A stretch of 33,207 bases of DNA from Candidatus Parcubacteria bacterium (GCA_003597955.1 QZJU01000011.1:1-33207); one strand, 5' to 3'. Counted from the stretch's first letter, positions 7,106-16,740 are shown. The notes: generated by a model not told the origin, from the sequence alone. Numbers and translations are program-made.

Positions 7106-7513
7106 ATGAAACCGCAAGTTTTTTTAAACCGGGACTTTTGGTACGCGGTGGTTGGCGCCAGTAAGAATCCGGAAAAATACGGATACAAAGTTCTGCTAGA
7201 TTTCGCGCGCGCTGGTTTGAGGGCGGTAGGCGTGAATCCGAAATATCGGGAAATTGAAGGTTTGAAGTGTTTTCCAAATTTATCCGCCGTCGCGCCCAAA
7301 CCCGATGTAGCGATTTTTGTGGTGCCGCCGATTATCGGTCTGAACATCGTGGATGAAGCATACAAATTGGGCATTACGAAATTGTGGTTTCAGCCTGGTG
7401 CAGAGTCGGCAGCTTTAATCGCTAAAGCTAAAAGATTAGAGATGACCATAAATACGCGTGGTTCTTGCATAATCGTGGCCAGACAGAGGATGTTCAGGAA
7501 GAGTCTTTGGTAG
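7106..7513 (+). CDS. CoA-binding domain protein (YccU-like)
   Basis: A 135-residue single Rossmann-type CoA-binding domain. Seen: WYAVVGASKNPEKYGYKVL near the N-terminus, VGVNPKYREIEGLKCFPNL, the strand VAIFVVPP, and KLWFQPGAES before the C-terminal helix, all typical of CoA_binding_2 proteins. Length is normal. The biological role of these stand-alone domains is not established. A possible -10 (TATGAT, 7086-7091) lies only 14 nt upstream of the ATG, so the transcript may be almost leaderless. It diverges from yjbQ, with a 56-nt gap between the two starts. Confidence 0.85.
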   Translation: MKPQVFLNRDFWYAVVGASKNPEKYGYKVLLDFARAGLRAVGVNPKYREIEGLKCFPNLSAVAPKPDVAIFVVPPIIGLNIVDEAYKLGITKLWFQPGAESAALIAKAKRLEMTINTRGSCIIVARQRMFRKSLW

Positions 7514-7533
7514 AAAAAGTACTAGATGTCTTG

Positions 7534-7580
7534 ACCCTGTACCAATGTACCAATAAGGCACAGGGTAGACCCCGCACCAC
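7534..7580. repeat. Dispersed GC-rich palindrome, rearranged copy 2
   Basis: ACCCTGTACC (7534-7543) and ACAGGGT (7560-7566) form an inner hairpin. Then TAGACCCCGCACCAC (7566-7580) repeats exactly the 15 bases at 4821-4835. The parts of copy 1 are here in a different order and one outer arm is missing. The rest of the gap to 7731 is a G/T-rich stretch with short near-repeats (GTAGATGTAGG, GTGTAGAT) and a weak stem GTTGTGG/CCACAAC (7636-7642 with 7672-7678). No gene is seen in it. Confidence 0.65.
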
Positions 7581-7731
7581 TTTTTAAAATGGTTGTAGAT
7601 GTAGGTTTTAGGTGTAGATTACCGTAGGGTTTTTAGTTGTGGATTTTCGGGATTTTTACAACAACCAGTGACCACAACGATACTGCTTGTTACAACCAAA
7701 ACGACACCCCTTTTTACAAAGTATTACGGGA

Positions 7732-7759
7732 TTGACAAAGTTTTTTAATTTGCTAGTGT
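7732..7759 (+). promoter_or_regulatory. Promoter of the zinc-ribbon gene
   Basis: TTGACA (7732-7737), a 16-bp spacer and TAGTGT (7754-7759), with the TGC extension. A strong GAGGTGA ribosome site (7794-7800) precedes the ATG at 7804. Confidence 0.6.
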
Positions 7760-7803
7760 GAGTTATTATTTTAAAAATCAAAATAAAAATAGCGAGGTGA
7801 AAG

Positions 7804-8016
7804 ATGACACAGTTTACCGAAGTTGAAATTAAGAGAATTTTCACCCAGCGGGTGAATATCCACCGCGATTCAACAAAAGTTGACGATCTGAATTGCCCAA
7901 GATGCCAAGGCTCGACCCATTTGACTAAATTCTGTGAAAGCCGACCAAATTTCTCTAAAATACAGTTTTTTATTGCCTGCGATACCTGCTTGTGGGAATT
8001 TGGCGTTTTTCTATAA
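7804..8016 (+). CDS. Small zinc-ribbon protein, function unknown
   Basis: A 70-residue cytosolic protein with two CxxC pairs, CPRC (residues 31-34) and CDTC (59-62), which should fold as a treble-clef or zinc-ribbon knuckle. A further Cys at 44 is not part of a pair. No enzyme or DNA-binding motif is recognised. The promoter, ribosome site and weak terminator support it as a real single-gene unit. Small zinc ribbons of this kind often bind nucleic acid or a partner protein; that is inference only. Confidence 0.7.
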   Translation: MTQFTEVEIKRIFTQRVNIHRDSTKVDDLNCPRCQGSTHLTKFCESRPNFSKIQFFIACDTCLWEFGVFL

Positions 8017-8033
8017 AATAGCCCTAAAATAAC

Positions 8034-8064
8034 AAAACCGTTTGGTATTTTACCAGGCGGTTTT
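8034..8064 (+). terminator. Weak terminator hairpin after the zinc-ribbon gene
   Basis: AAAACCGTTTGGTA (8034-8047) pairs with TACCAGGCGGTTTT (8051-8064) with two wobble pairs and a 3-nt loop. The T tract is short (TTTTACTTTA). Confidence 0.55.
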
Positions 8065-8073
8065 ACTTTATCC

Positions 8074-8113
8074 GCGCACCACCCTGTACCGTATTGTTGC
8101 AGGCTGGTGCGGG
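8074..8113. repeat. Dispersed GC-rich palindrome, decayed copy 3
   Basis: The left arm GCGCACCACCCTGTACC (8074-8090) matches copy 1 almost exactly. The right arm (TTGCAGGCTGGTGCGGG, 8097-8113) has several changes but still pairs. Confidence 0.6.
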
Positions 8114-8220
8114 ATTTACCGTCTCAACCCGCGGCTGCGGGAGCAGACGTGCAAGCGCCAGGCATTGTATCCTTTTAGATACCGCCAATTCCTGCTGATA
8201 GAGCTCATTAACAGAAAAAT

Positions 8221-8249
8221 TTGTGAAATATGGCGAAATTTGGCATAAT
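8221..8249 (+). promoter_or_regulatory. Promoter of the giant surface protein gene
   Basis: TTGTGA (8221-8226), a 17-bp spacer and CATAAT (8244-8249). Confidence 0.5.
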
Positions 8250-8335
8250 ATATTACAGTTTTTATCTTAACTTCTATGTTTTAGTTGAAAAACCAAAGAG
8301 CGTGTTGTGCGGGTTTTATATAAGTCGGACATGCG

Positions 8336-11300
8336 ATGCAAAAAAAACCGAGGAAAAATTCAGCAAAAAAAAATCAAAAAAGAAGAGATTTTTACAGTGT
8401 CTTTGAGTTTTTCCGATACAGCCTGAAACAATCGGCTGGGCTGGCCGTGGTTTTTTTGATCTTTGGCATCATATTTTTCAGCCAGGCGCAAAACACCGAA
8501 GTCAAAACCGTAAGTTTGCAACCCGGCAGTTGTTCAGGTTGGATCAACGCAGACCAGACCAAAAAACTTGACTTGATGGAAAACACGCGGCCCGAATGGT
8601 TTAATGACCAAAATTCCGCTAAAATCAGCGGTTTAAATTCGGATTTGGAGTCCAGTACAGATTTGAATTTGGTGTGTAAGGGGTTTGTCTTGCCCGTCGG
8701 CGTTGCCGAAGATTCCACTTTGCGAAACGCCAGAGTTGTGGTTTCTTTGGCCGCCCAGACCCAAGCCGGCAGCGAAGAGATTTTGGTTATTGAAACCAGC
8801 TTGGACGGCGAAAACTGGACCAAACAAGATTCATTCATGCTAAACCGGGAAGTCAGCAACGCGGCTCACGGCGGTTATTGGATTTTTGATTTTCCGCTTT
8901 TGAATGCGGATAATTTAAACGGCTTGCAGGCCAGATTCAGATTTGTCACCTGGCCAGCGGCAGCCCACAGTACGGTCTGGGTGGACGGGGTGCAAGTGTT
9001 GGCTGAAACCCGGCCCAAGCCCACGGTTGAACCTTTGTTTTTGCCAAAGGATGCCATAAAAATCAATAAAAAGGATTTTAAATTCGGCGAAAACCCTGTG
9101 GTTAAAGTCGAAGTAGAAAGAGCTTCGCCTTTACGATTTTTGGGGCTTAAAGGTACCCAGAGACAGGTGGAAGAAGTGAGACTCGAAGATCCTGATGGCG
9201 AAGCATTGCCACTGGAATATGACTTAACTGGTTCAGCTGAAGGTCGTTCGGTTTTTAGTAATTACACCTTTAAAACCGAAAAATTCACCAAGCCAGGCAA
9301 ATACACGGCGACTTTTACAATCCTACAAGACGGTAAGTTAAGCGAAATAAAAAACGAATTTTTTTGGGGCGTGCTGGTGATGAATATGAATCGTTCGGTT
9401 TACCGACCCGGACAGACGGTATATTTCGGCATGGCCACACTGGACCCTCAAGGTCACACCATTTGTGATGCCGAATTAGTTTTAAAGATTACTGACCCTT
9501 TTGGCGCTGTGAAAATTTTAAAAACCGAAGACGGCGGCATTACCCGCTCCAATGAGTGCGGGCCAATTACGGTGACAGATGTGCCTGACTACTCGGCAGA
9601 GTATGATACCGCCGACGAAGGTGAATATCAAGCGGAATTGACGGCTGTGACCACTTCAGGCGTGCATTTCATCTCCGAAACCATATATGTGGACGCAGTG
9701 ATTCCATTTGATATCAGTCGTTCTGGGCCCACCCGGATTTATCCGCTTGCCGATTACACTATGGCCGTTACCGTAAAAGCCCAGGACGATTTTGTGGGTC
9801 TGGTAGAAGAAACTTTGCCCGGGTCTTTTGAAGTATTGATTGTCTCGAATAACGGTCAAGTAAAAAAGGAAGGCAAGGTTTTAAAAATCAAATGGCAGGT
9901 GAAATGGCGCGCTAACCAAATTTACACTTTGTCATACCGGTTTAATCCGCCGGACATTAGCCCCGAACTTTTCCTTTTGGGGCCGGTTAAAATCGGTAAT
10001 TATTTAGAATCCAGGCAGTGGCAAATTGCATCTGATATCGTGGGTCTGGCAGCCCTGGAAACTTCAGCCAATACTAGTGTTTTTAGACATGAAGGCGAAG
10101 GTCGGCACCTAGTTTTTACCGACGATTTAACCGGCTATGCTTTTTATGTCAACAGCTCCGGTACCTTGGTTTACAAAAAGACAGTCAATGGCGGAATTGA
10201 TTGGGCTGACGCGATTAATGTGACCGACCAGACTGATTGTGAAAATTTTGCGATTTGGTATGATCGTTGGACCCCCGGCAGTACGGGTAACCTTATTCAT
10301 GTGGCGTTTTTGGAAAACGGCACCGACACGATTTATTACGATAATATAGATACCAGCAGCTCTGACACGCAAAAAGGCGAGGTCGCCGCCTATAGCGACT
10401 CCGCAACTGGTCGCACAGGTTCTACGGATAGTATCAGCATCGTCAGCGCCACTGATGGCGATATTTATATTGCCATCAGTTCAGGCGCGGCAAATTCGAC
10501 CGCGGTGGTTAGAAATTCCAGCGACACGGGGACAAATTGGAGCACCACAGCGGACGAAGGTTTGGATGATGTTACTCAGGATTATGTGTTGTTAATGCCA
10601 TTAGCCAGCGCGGATATTTTATTACTGCGTTGGGATGTTAGCGCCGACGACATTCAATCTAAAGAATACGAAGACAGCGCCAATTCTTGGGAGGCAAATT
10701 GGACTGATCATAATGTGGACACCAATGCCGTGGAAGGCGCATCCAGATCGGAAACCTGGGGCGCGACAATTGATCCCTATACTTACAATATATATTTGGC
10801 ATATGTAGATAACGCTTGGGATGCGTCTGCCACCCCAGATGTTCGAACCGCGGTTTACAATGGTTCAGCTTGGACCAGCAAAACCAATGTCATTACCGAC
10901 ACCAACACCATCACCAGCGCAACCATTGCCTTTGACACTTTTACCAGCGAAATATATGTCATTTACATCCGCGGCTCAACCGGCGCCAGCACGGTGTATT
11001 ATAAAGTTTCTGATGACGGCATGACTACCTGGAGCGCAGAGCGCGGCCCGGTAATGAATTTAAACACCACTCAAGTTGATACGGTTCACGCAAATACCGT
11101 CAGTGATAAAATGCTGGGAATGTGGGCGATTGACGGCAGCAACTTTGACATTTGGTATGGCACAGTTTTTGATGTTGGCTTGCTTTCCGGAGCGCTGCAG
11201 TTGACCAATATGAATGGGTTTGAAACTGCGGACAGCGTGGACGCTAACTCGACTTCCGGTACCCCCACCTATAGCAATTCGATTTATCGTTCGGGCGAAT

Positions 11301-14300
11301 ATAGTTTAAGGAGTAATCCCTCCTCTTCGGCTATGTGGGTCCAGCACGGCGTGACTTATAATGCCAATGGCAGCGAAGGCAGCACTGGTTATGATGTTTT
11401 AAGCAGCGTTTTTGCTTTGCGTGTGGCTTCAGGGACCACTCAAAATCAAGCGACAATTATTTATGATGTCCGAAGGGCGGCGGATTCGCAATTTACCATT
11501 ACTTTGAACACGGACCGCACGATTAGTATTACCGGCGGCGCGGCGGCTTCAACCACGGCTTTGGCGCAGGACACCTGGTATGTTTTGGCGATTACAATTA
11601 ACGCTGATACGGACACTCATGAGGTTGGAATTTACAATTCGGACATGACGGTATTTTACGAATCTCTGACCTCTGCCAGCGCTTTAGGCGGAACTAGTTT
11701 CACCTATGTTCGGCTTGGCGCCTCTACGGCTTCAACCACAGCTGATATTTATATTGATGATTTTATGGTGTATGTGAATAATACGACTGGAAATTTTCCT
11801 TTACTCAAGGGCGATTATCGTATTGCCAGAATGGACGCGGATTCTGCCGGCACCAACACGGCCTGGGTTGGCGCTGGCACTTGTACTGGTTGCACTGCCG
11901 ATTACCAATATATTAATGAAATTCCAACCAGCACGGCAAATTACATCCAAATTACGGCAGACGGGGATGAAACCTCAAATTTGGAGTCCGCTAGCAGCGC
12001 GGGGATTACTGGAACTTTTATGCAAGCGAGGGTCATGAACACGGTTTGGGAATCATCCAACACAAATCAAACCGTGGTGCATACGATCAGAGTGCTATCC
12101 GGCCTTACGAATGAAACCTCATCAATAAATACTACTACCACAGTGACCGATTTTATGAAGATGTATAACTTTGTTGATTTACGGCCAGCCATAGTCGGTG
12201 AATCAACTACTCCTTACACAGTTACTAATTTAGATTCATTACAAATTGGTGTTGGTACAGACCAAGATCCGGGCAGCGGATATTATCGCAGCGGTTCCAA
12301 CACAGTTCAGGTGGCTTACCAACCGTCAAAAATTTCAGTAAGTGGGAAAATTTATTCTGACGATGGCTCAACCGCTTATGATTGCTCGGCAAATAATTTA
12401 ACGATTTACGCTTCGACTAATGGCGGTTCCGATCGAACCGGGATTTGCATTTCTTCAGCCGGCGTTTATTCCGTGATAAGCGACCCAACAAGTTCGGCCG
12501 GAGATCCGATTGCGGTTTACATTGACAGCAGTGAAACGCCCAAAGCCACGACCGTGACCTTGGCCAATGATACGACTTCAAATATTAGCGGTTTTGATTT
12601 GTATCAAGACAGGGTGATTTTAAGGCATGAAACTTCTTCGGCGACGCCCATGACCAATGCCAAACTAGCCACTGCCGATAATGGCAATGGAGGCATTCGT
12701 TATGGCGTTTCCTCTTCGAATTTAACCACAGATTCTGGTTTGGAATTGCATGTCTGGACCGGCAAGACTTATGATCCCGGGGGGACGGTTACGACAAATT
12801 CTTCGGGCGGGAATTTTCACATCGACGATAGCGCCACGGCATATTTGGATACTGATAGCAATTCGATTGGCCAAGATATTTTGGTTGACGGCGCTGCGAG
12901 TTTAACTATTGACGGGAGCACGACGGTCGGTAGTGATATCATAACTTCCGGGACGAGCGCAACCATTACCCACGCGGCTAATTCTCCAATCATTACGCTT
13001 TCGAACACAAATGTTATTGGCGGCGGCACAACTCCCTCTCTGACTTTTTACAATTTGACAATTTCCGGTAGTTCAACTTTTAATTCCGACTTTACGGTTA
13101 AAAATAATTTGACCCTACCGGCGTCAGTGACAGCCAACAGCACGACTGTGACCATGACCGGCACCAGCAGCACCTTAACTGGGGGCGGCGCAACCATAAA
13201 TAATTTAACCATTGATCCGGCCAGCGCCGGCACGATTACTTTAAGCACTTCGGATCTTAACGTGTCCGGGACGGTTTCAATTGCCAGCGGCGATACCTTT
13301 AGCATGGGTAGCGGAAGGACTTTAACACATTCGGGCAGCACATTAACTTTGACCGGGACTTTGTCGGGCCCAGGCCGTTTTACCTACCGCTCCAGCACAG
13401 CTTTCCCTTCCGGCGGCACGCTTTCGGGGAGCTTGGTTTTGCGTTTTGACGCAACTTCAAACAACCAAACCATGACCAACCGAACGGATTATTTTACCGT
13501 GGAGGTTGACAATAGCGGTTCAACCGACGGACGGGTCGTCACCATGTCAGCCAGTACCCATACTTTGGGCGGCAATTTAACCATACTTTCGTCAGGCACG
13601 GGTTCTATCAACTTGTCCGGGGATACAAACGACCCAACCGTGAATATCACGGGAAATTTATCTTACACTTCTGGCGGTGGCACCAAAACCATTACCACTG
13701 GCACTGGCACTTGGACCGTAAGCGGAGATGTGAACATGACCAACGGCGTTTTTACACCCGACACCAACCACACCTTGGTTTTAAACGGCTCGGGCAAAAG
13801 CTTGACTTCTGCCGGCAACACGCCATTCAACATCACTGTCGATCCTGGAACCGGAAACACTTTCACATTCAATGATGCAGTAACCACAAAATTTGTTAAT
13901 CCGGTCAGCGGCGATTTGACAATATCCAGCGGTACGCTTGCGAGCGCCTCTGACATCACGGTTAACGGTGGTGATTTTACCGGTGCTGGCGCTCTCAACC
14001 ACACCGGCGGCACAGTGACGATTTACACTAGTGGTACGGTCGGCAGCAGTTCAGGTCAAGCCTGGAATTTCAATAATTTGACTTTTTCCATTGGTTTTTC
14101 GGGTTGCACATTGGACTACACCAGCACAGTACACGCCAGCGCCGGCACTATGACAGTTAACGGGGTTTTTGCTACCCAATCATGCTCATCCGGCGAAAGT
14201 ACCTATCGTCACTATTTGGATGCCGGCGCTAGCACTTGGATATTAGCGGGCGCGCAGGCTGGAACCGTTATTTATTTGCTTGATAACGGCGATACTTCGA

Positions 14301-16696
14301 CTTTTCGTTACACTTCTTCGAGCAACTCAAATATACTTGGTAACACCACTGGTTATTATAATCTTGAAATGATTCCTGCTTCGGGCACTCCGACTTACAC
14401 GCTTTACACATCTTATGTTTATGGTAATTTGACCATCAACTCCTCGGTTACCCTAAGCCACGGAACCAACGAGTTGCGCATGCGCGGCACGGGCAAAACC
14501 ATTGATGCTGGTGGCGCCACTTTTTACGATTTTTATTTAGATAATTCAAATACGGTTACAGTATCAAATACCGGGTTTACGGCCTCAAGGGTCTTAAGCA
14601 TCGGCGGTTCGGCGGTATTATCCATAAGTTCGGGCCAAACCGTTTCGCACACAGGAACTATCTTTATTTTAACCGGCACGATTTCTGGCGCCGGGACTTT
14701 GCGTTTTACCAATACATCAGCCGGGCCGGGCACCGGCGGCACTCTTTCTTCGGTAGTTCGCTATGATGCTTCCGCCAACAACATTAGTTCAACCATAATT
14801 GACGCCCGAACTTACGGCGGCAAAGTGGAAATCTATGCCAGTGATTCTGCCACCGCGGACCGGACGGTCACGCTTTCGGCCAGCACTTACACGCTTTCGG
14901 GTGCGACTTCGCACTTGCATGTGATTAATGATAGCAATACTTACACCTTGACTTTAGTCGGCACCAACAACCCAACTGTTAATATTGGCGGGGATTTGGA
15001 TTTTACGGGCGTGGGCTCAAGTTCGGAAATTATCACCAGTGGCACGGGCACCTGGACCGTGAGCGGAAATGTAAACTTCACTGACGGAACTTATACTGCG
15101 ACGAGTGGTAACACCTTAATTATGAATGGGACAGGGACTTTAACTAGCGCCGCCCAGACTTTACAGAACCTAACACTTTCCGGCACCGTGACTTTGGCTA
15201 ATGAAACCCACACAGTCTCCGGGGATTTTAGTATGGCTGGGGGTACAATTACCCCGGGGTCATCTTTGGTTTTAATGAATGGTACGGCAAATACCATAAC
15301 CGGTGGCGGTCAGACGCTTTATGATTTAACTATTAATCCCGCTCCTACCGGTACCATAACCTTGCAAACTTCGGACCTGACAGTTTCCAACACCTTAGTT
15401 ATAGCCATTCTTGATACTTTGGCGATTGATAATGGTCGGACTTTAACACATTCTGGGGCGACTTTAACTTTAAACGGAATTTTAAATGGTCCCGGTCGTT
15501 TAACCTATCGCAGCGGTACGGCTTTTCCAACCTCGGGCGTTTTAGCGAGCTCGCTTATTTTACGTTTTGATACAGTGGCTAACGATCAAACCATGAGTGC
15601 CAGAACAGATTATCAGTTCGTGGAAATCGATAACAGCGGTACCACAGCCGGTCGAACCGTAACCGCTGGTAGCGCCGGCGGTCAAACCATCATTATTGCT
15701 TCGACTTTGGATCTTTTGAATACTGGTGCTGACCCAAGCACCACGATATTTCAAGCCGACACCTATGACCCGACTTTGACGGTAACGGGCAATGTCACAA
15801 TTGCGGCAAATGCCACTTTTCAAGCCAGTTCGGCAACGACTATGAATTTCGGGTCGGGTTTCTCCAATTCCGGTACTTTCAACCACAATAGCGGCACAGT
15901 TGCTTTGACCACTTCGGCCGCTTCGACAATTTCCGGCAGTACGACCTTTAATAATTTATCCGTTACCGGCATTGGTGCGGCCAAAGCCATAACTTTTACC
16001 GCCGGCACGACCCAAACCGTAATCGGCACCTGGACAGTCACTGGCGCATCAGGTCAATTGGTGACTCTACAATCTTCTAGCAGTCCAACGCAATGGAATA
16101 TTAATCCAGCTTCGGCCTCGATTTCTTATGTTCAAATTTCAGATTCCTACAATACAAGTGGTTCCACGATTTGCGCAACCTATTCCACAGATACCGGGAA
16201 TAATAATACCGGCTGGACAGTGTCTGGCACAGGCAGTTGCGGTTCAACCTTGACCGTAGTTTTAAGCGGCAATGCAGCGGCTTTAGGCACTTTATCAGTA
16301 AGCAACATCAATCAGGCGGGTATAACCAGCACGGTCACTACCAATGCGACTTACGGCTACATCTCAATGGTGAAATACAACAACACTTTAACCTCTGGCA
16401 CAAACATAATTCCAGACACCACAGGAGGAACTATTGTGGCGGGCACTTCCGAATTCGGCGCGTCTTCTTCGGATTCCGGCAACACCATTGCCCAGTGGAA
16501 CCCGGCTGCTTGCTCAACCACGGCTACCACATCTAATGCCACAGCCTTATCCACAAATTTCCAGTCTTTCGCTTCGGCCACTAGCGCGGTCACCAACGAA
16601 TCAACCACGCTTTGCTTTTTGGCAAGTATTAGCGGCTTGACGCCCGCTGGCTATTACACCAGCACCGTATCCTTGGTGACAACAGCGAAATTTTAG
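8336..16696 (+). CDS. Giant secreted repeat protein (2786 residues), putative surface adhesin or stalk
   Basis: One uninterrupted frame. A basic N-terminus is followed by a single hydrophobic helix (about residues 32-52), so it is exported and either cleaved or anchored there. Next come beta domains, including an alpha2-macroglobulin MG2-like segment (MNRSVYRPGQTVYFG, near 350). Residues ~560-930 read like a BNR/sialidase-type propeller without a recognised active site. A LamG/concanavalin-like domain (~960-1145) and a carboxypeptidase-regulatory-like domain (~1335-1430) follow. Residues ~1500-2640 are a Ser/Thr/Gly-rich region like a beta-solenoid. In it a ~110-residue block starting GGGATINNLTIDPA recurs ~706 residues later as GGGQTLYDLTINPA, with a diverged copy between. 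The last ~145 residues are shared with the protein at 18476-19549. No LPXTG or enzyme motif was found. The start ATG has no ribosome site. Confidence 0.88.
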   Translation: MQKKPRKNSAKKNQKRRDFYSVFEFFRYSLKQSAGLAVVFLIFGIIFFSQAQNTEVKTVSLQPGSCSGWINADQTKKLDLMENTRPEWFNDQNSAKISGLNSDLESSTDLNLVCKGFVLPVGVAEDSTLRNARVVVSLAAQTQAGSEEILVIETSLDGENWTKQDSFMLNREVSNAAHGGYWIFDFPLLNADNLNGLQARFRFVTWPAAAHSTVWVDGVQVLAETRPKPTVEPLFLPKDAIKINKKDFKFGENPVVKVEVERASPLRFLGLKGTQRQVEEVRLEDPDGEALPLEYDLTGSAEGRSVFSNYTFKTEKFTKPGKYTATFTILQDGKLSEIKNEFFWGVLVMNMNRSVYRPGQTVYFGMATLDPQGHTICDAELVLKITDPFGAVKILKTEDGGITRSNECGPITVTDVPDYSAEYDTADEGEYQAELTAVTTSGVHFISETIYVDAVIPFDISRSGPTRIYPLADYTMAVTVKAQDDFVGLVEETLPGSFEVLIVSNNGQVKKEGKVLKIKWQVKWRANQIYTLSYRFNPPDISPELFLLGPVKIGNYLESRQWQIASDIVGLAALETSANTSVFRHEGEGRHLVFTDDLTGYAFYVNSSGTLVYKKTVNGGIDWADAINVTDQTDCENFAIWYDRWTPGSTGNLIHVAFLENGTDTIYYDNIDTSSSDTQKGEVAAYSDSATGRTGSTDSISIVSATDGDIYIAISSGAANSTAVVRNSSDTGTNWSTTADEGLDDVTQDYVLLMPLASADILLLRWDVSADDIQSKEYEDSANSWEANWTDHNVDTNAVEGASRSETWGATIDPYTYNIYLAYVDNAWDASATPDVRTAVYNGSAWTSKTNVITDTNTITSATIAFDTFTSEIYVIYIRGSTGASTVYYKVSDDGMTTWSAERGPVMNLNTTQVDTVHANTVSDKMLGMWAIDGSNFDIWYGTVFDVGLLSGALQLTNMNGFETADSVDANSTSGTPTYSNSIYRSGEYSLRSNPSSSAMWVQHGVTYNANGSEGSTGYDVLSSVFALRVASGTTQNQATIIYDVRRAADSQFTITLNTDRTISITGGAAASTTALAQDTWYVLAITINADTDTHEVGIYNSDMTVFYESLTSASALGGTSFTYVRLGASTASTTADIYIDDFMVYVNNTTGNFPLLKGDYRIARMDADSAGTNTAWVGAGTCTGCTADYQYINEIPTSTANYIQITADGDETSNLESASSAGITGTFMQARVMNTVWESSNTNQTVVHTIRVLSGLTNETSSINTTTTVTDFMKMYNFVDLRPAIVGESTTPYTVTNLDSLQIGVGTDQDPGSGYYRSGSNTVQVAYQPSKISVSGKIYSDDGSTAYDCSANNLTIYASTNGGSDRTGICISSAGVYSVISDPTSSAGDPIAVYIDSSETPKATTVTLANDTTSNISGFDLYQDRVILRHETSSATPMTNAKLATADNGNGGIRYGVSSSNLTTDSGLELHVWTGKTYDPGGTVTTNSSGGNFHIDDSATAYLDTDSNSIGQDILVDGAASLTIDGSTTVGSDIITSGTSATITHAANSPIITLSNTNVIGGGTTPSLTFYNLTISGSSTFNSDFTVKNNLTLPASVTANSTTVTMTGTSSTLTGGGATINNLTIDPASAGTITLSTSDLNVSGTVSIASGDTFSMGSGRTLTHSGSTLTLTGTLSGPGRFTYRSSTAFPSGGTLSGSLVLRFDATSNNQTMTNRTDYFTVEVDNSGSTDGRVVTMSASTHTLGGNLTILSSGTGSINLSGDTNDPTVNITGNLSYTSGGGTKTITTGTGTWTVSGDVNMTNGVFTPDTNHTLVLNGSGKSLTSAGNTPFNITVDPGTGNTFTFNDAVTTKFVNPVSGDLTISSGTLASASDITVNGGDFTGAGALNHTGGTVTIYTSGTVGSSSGQAWNFNNLTFSIGFSGCTLDYTSTVHASAGTMTVNGVFATQSCSSGESTYRHYLDAGASTWILAGAQAGTVIYLLDNGDTSTFRYTSSSNSNILGNTTGYYNLEMIPASGTPTYTLYTSYVYGNLTINSSVTLSHGTNELRMRGTGKTIDAGGATFYDFYLDNSNTVTVSNTGFTASRVLSIGGSAVLSISSGQTVSHTGTIFILTGTISGAGTLRFTNTSAGPGTGGTLSSVVRYDASANNISSTIIDARTYGGKVEIYASDSATADRTVTLSASTYTLSGATSHLHVINDSNTYTLTLVGTNNPTVNIGGDLDFTGVGSSSEIITSGTGTWTVSGNVNFTDGTYTATSGNTLIMNGTGTLTSAAQTLQNLTLSGTVTLANETHTVSGDFSMAGGTITPGSSLVLMNGTANTITGGGQTLYDLTINPAPTGTITLQTSDLTVSNTLVIAILDTLAIDNGRTLTHSGATLTLNGILNGPGRLTYRSGTAFPTSGVLASSLILRFDTVANDQTMSARTDYQFVEIDNSGTTAGRTVTAGSAGGQTIIIASTLDLLNTGADPSTTIFQADTYDPTLTVTGNVTIAANATFQASSATTMNFGSGFSNSGTFNHNSGTVALTTSAASTISGSTTFNNLSVTGIGAAKAITFTAGTTQTVIGTWTVTGASGQLVTLQSSSSPTQWNINPASASISYVQISDSYNTSGSTICATYSTDTGNNNTGWTVSGTGSCGSTLTVVLSGNAAALGTLSVSNINQAGITSTVTTNATYGYISMVKYNNTLTSGTNIIPDTTGGTIVAGTSEFGASSSDSGNTIAQWNPAACSTTATTSNATALSTNFQSFASATSAVTNESTTLCFLASISGLTPAGYYTSTVSLVTTAKF
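16264..16693 (+). repeat. Shared C-terminal module, copy 1 (giant protein)
   Basis: The last ~145 codons of the giant gene match codons 19115-19546 of the second secreted protein. Long identical runs (YISMVKYNNTLTSG, GTIVAG, EFGASSSDSGNTIAQW, PAACSTTATTSNATAL) and the same end LVTTAKF are visible. Nucleotide identity is also high, pointing to a recent duplication or gene conversion. Confidence 0.92.
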
Positions 16697-16705
16697 TTTG
16701 TTTGA

Positions 16706-16733
16706 TTTGTAAATTTCTTCAACTGTGCTAAAA
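16706..16733 (+). promoter_or_regulatory. Possible promoter before the deacetylase-like gene
   Basis: TTGTAA (16706-16711), a 16-bp spacer and TAAAAA (16728-16733), preceded by TGTGC. The -10 lies only 7 bp from the ATG, so any transcript would be leaderless. Read-through from the giant gene is equally possible. Confidence 0.3.
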
Positions 16734-16740
16734 AAGTGAT

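Larger units (their letters stand above)
8017..8335. other. Gene-free gap of 319 nt before the giant surface protein gene
   Basis: It holds, in order, a weak terminator hairpin, a decayed palindrome copy, and a small stem CCCGC-GGCT-GCGGG (8128-8141) flanked by GTCT/AGAC that can extend it. After these come a promoter at 8221-8249 and a leader of about 80 nt with no clear ribosome site. An open reading frame of 68 codons across 8042-8248 overlaps the repeat and promoter and is not judged real. Confidence 0.6.

Noticed and set aside
7656-7844. 62-codon minus-strand frame
   Set aside because: It overlaps the promoter and start of the zinc-ribbon gene and lacks any ribosome site.
8042-8248. 68-codon plus-strand open frame
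   Set aside because: It covers the terminator tail, a decayed palindrome and the giant gene's promoter, has no ribosome site and encodes no recognisable sequence.
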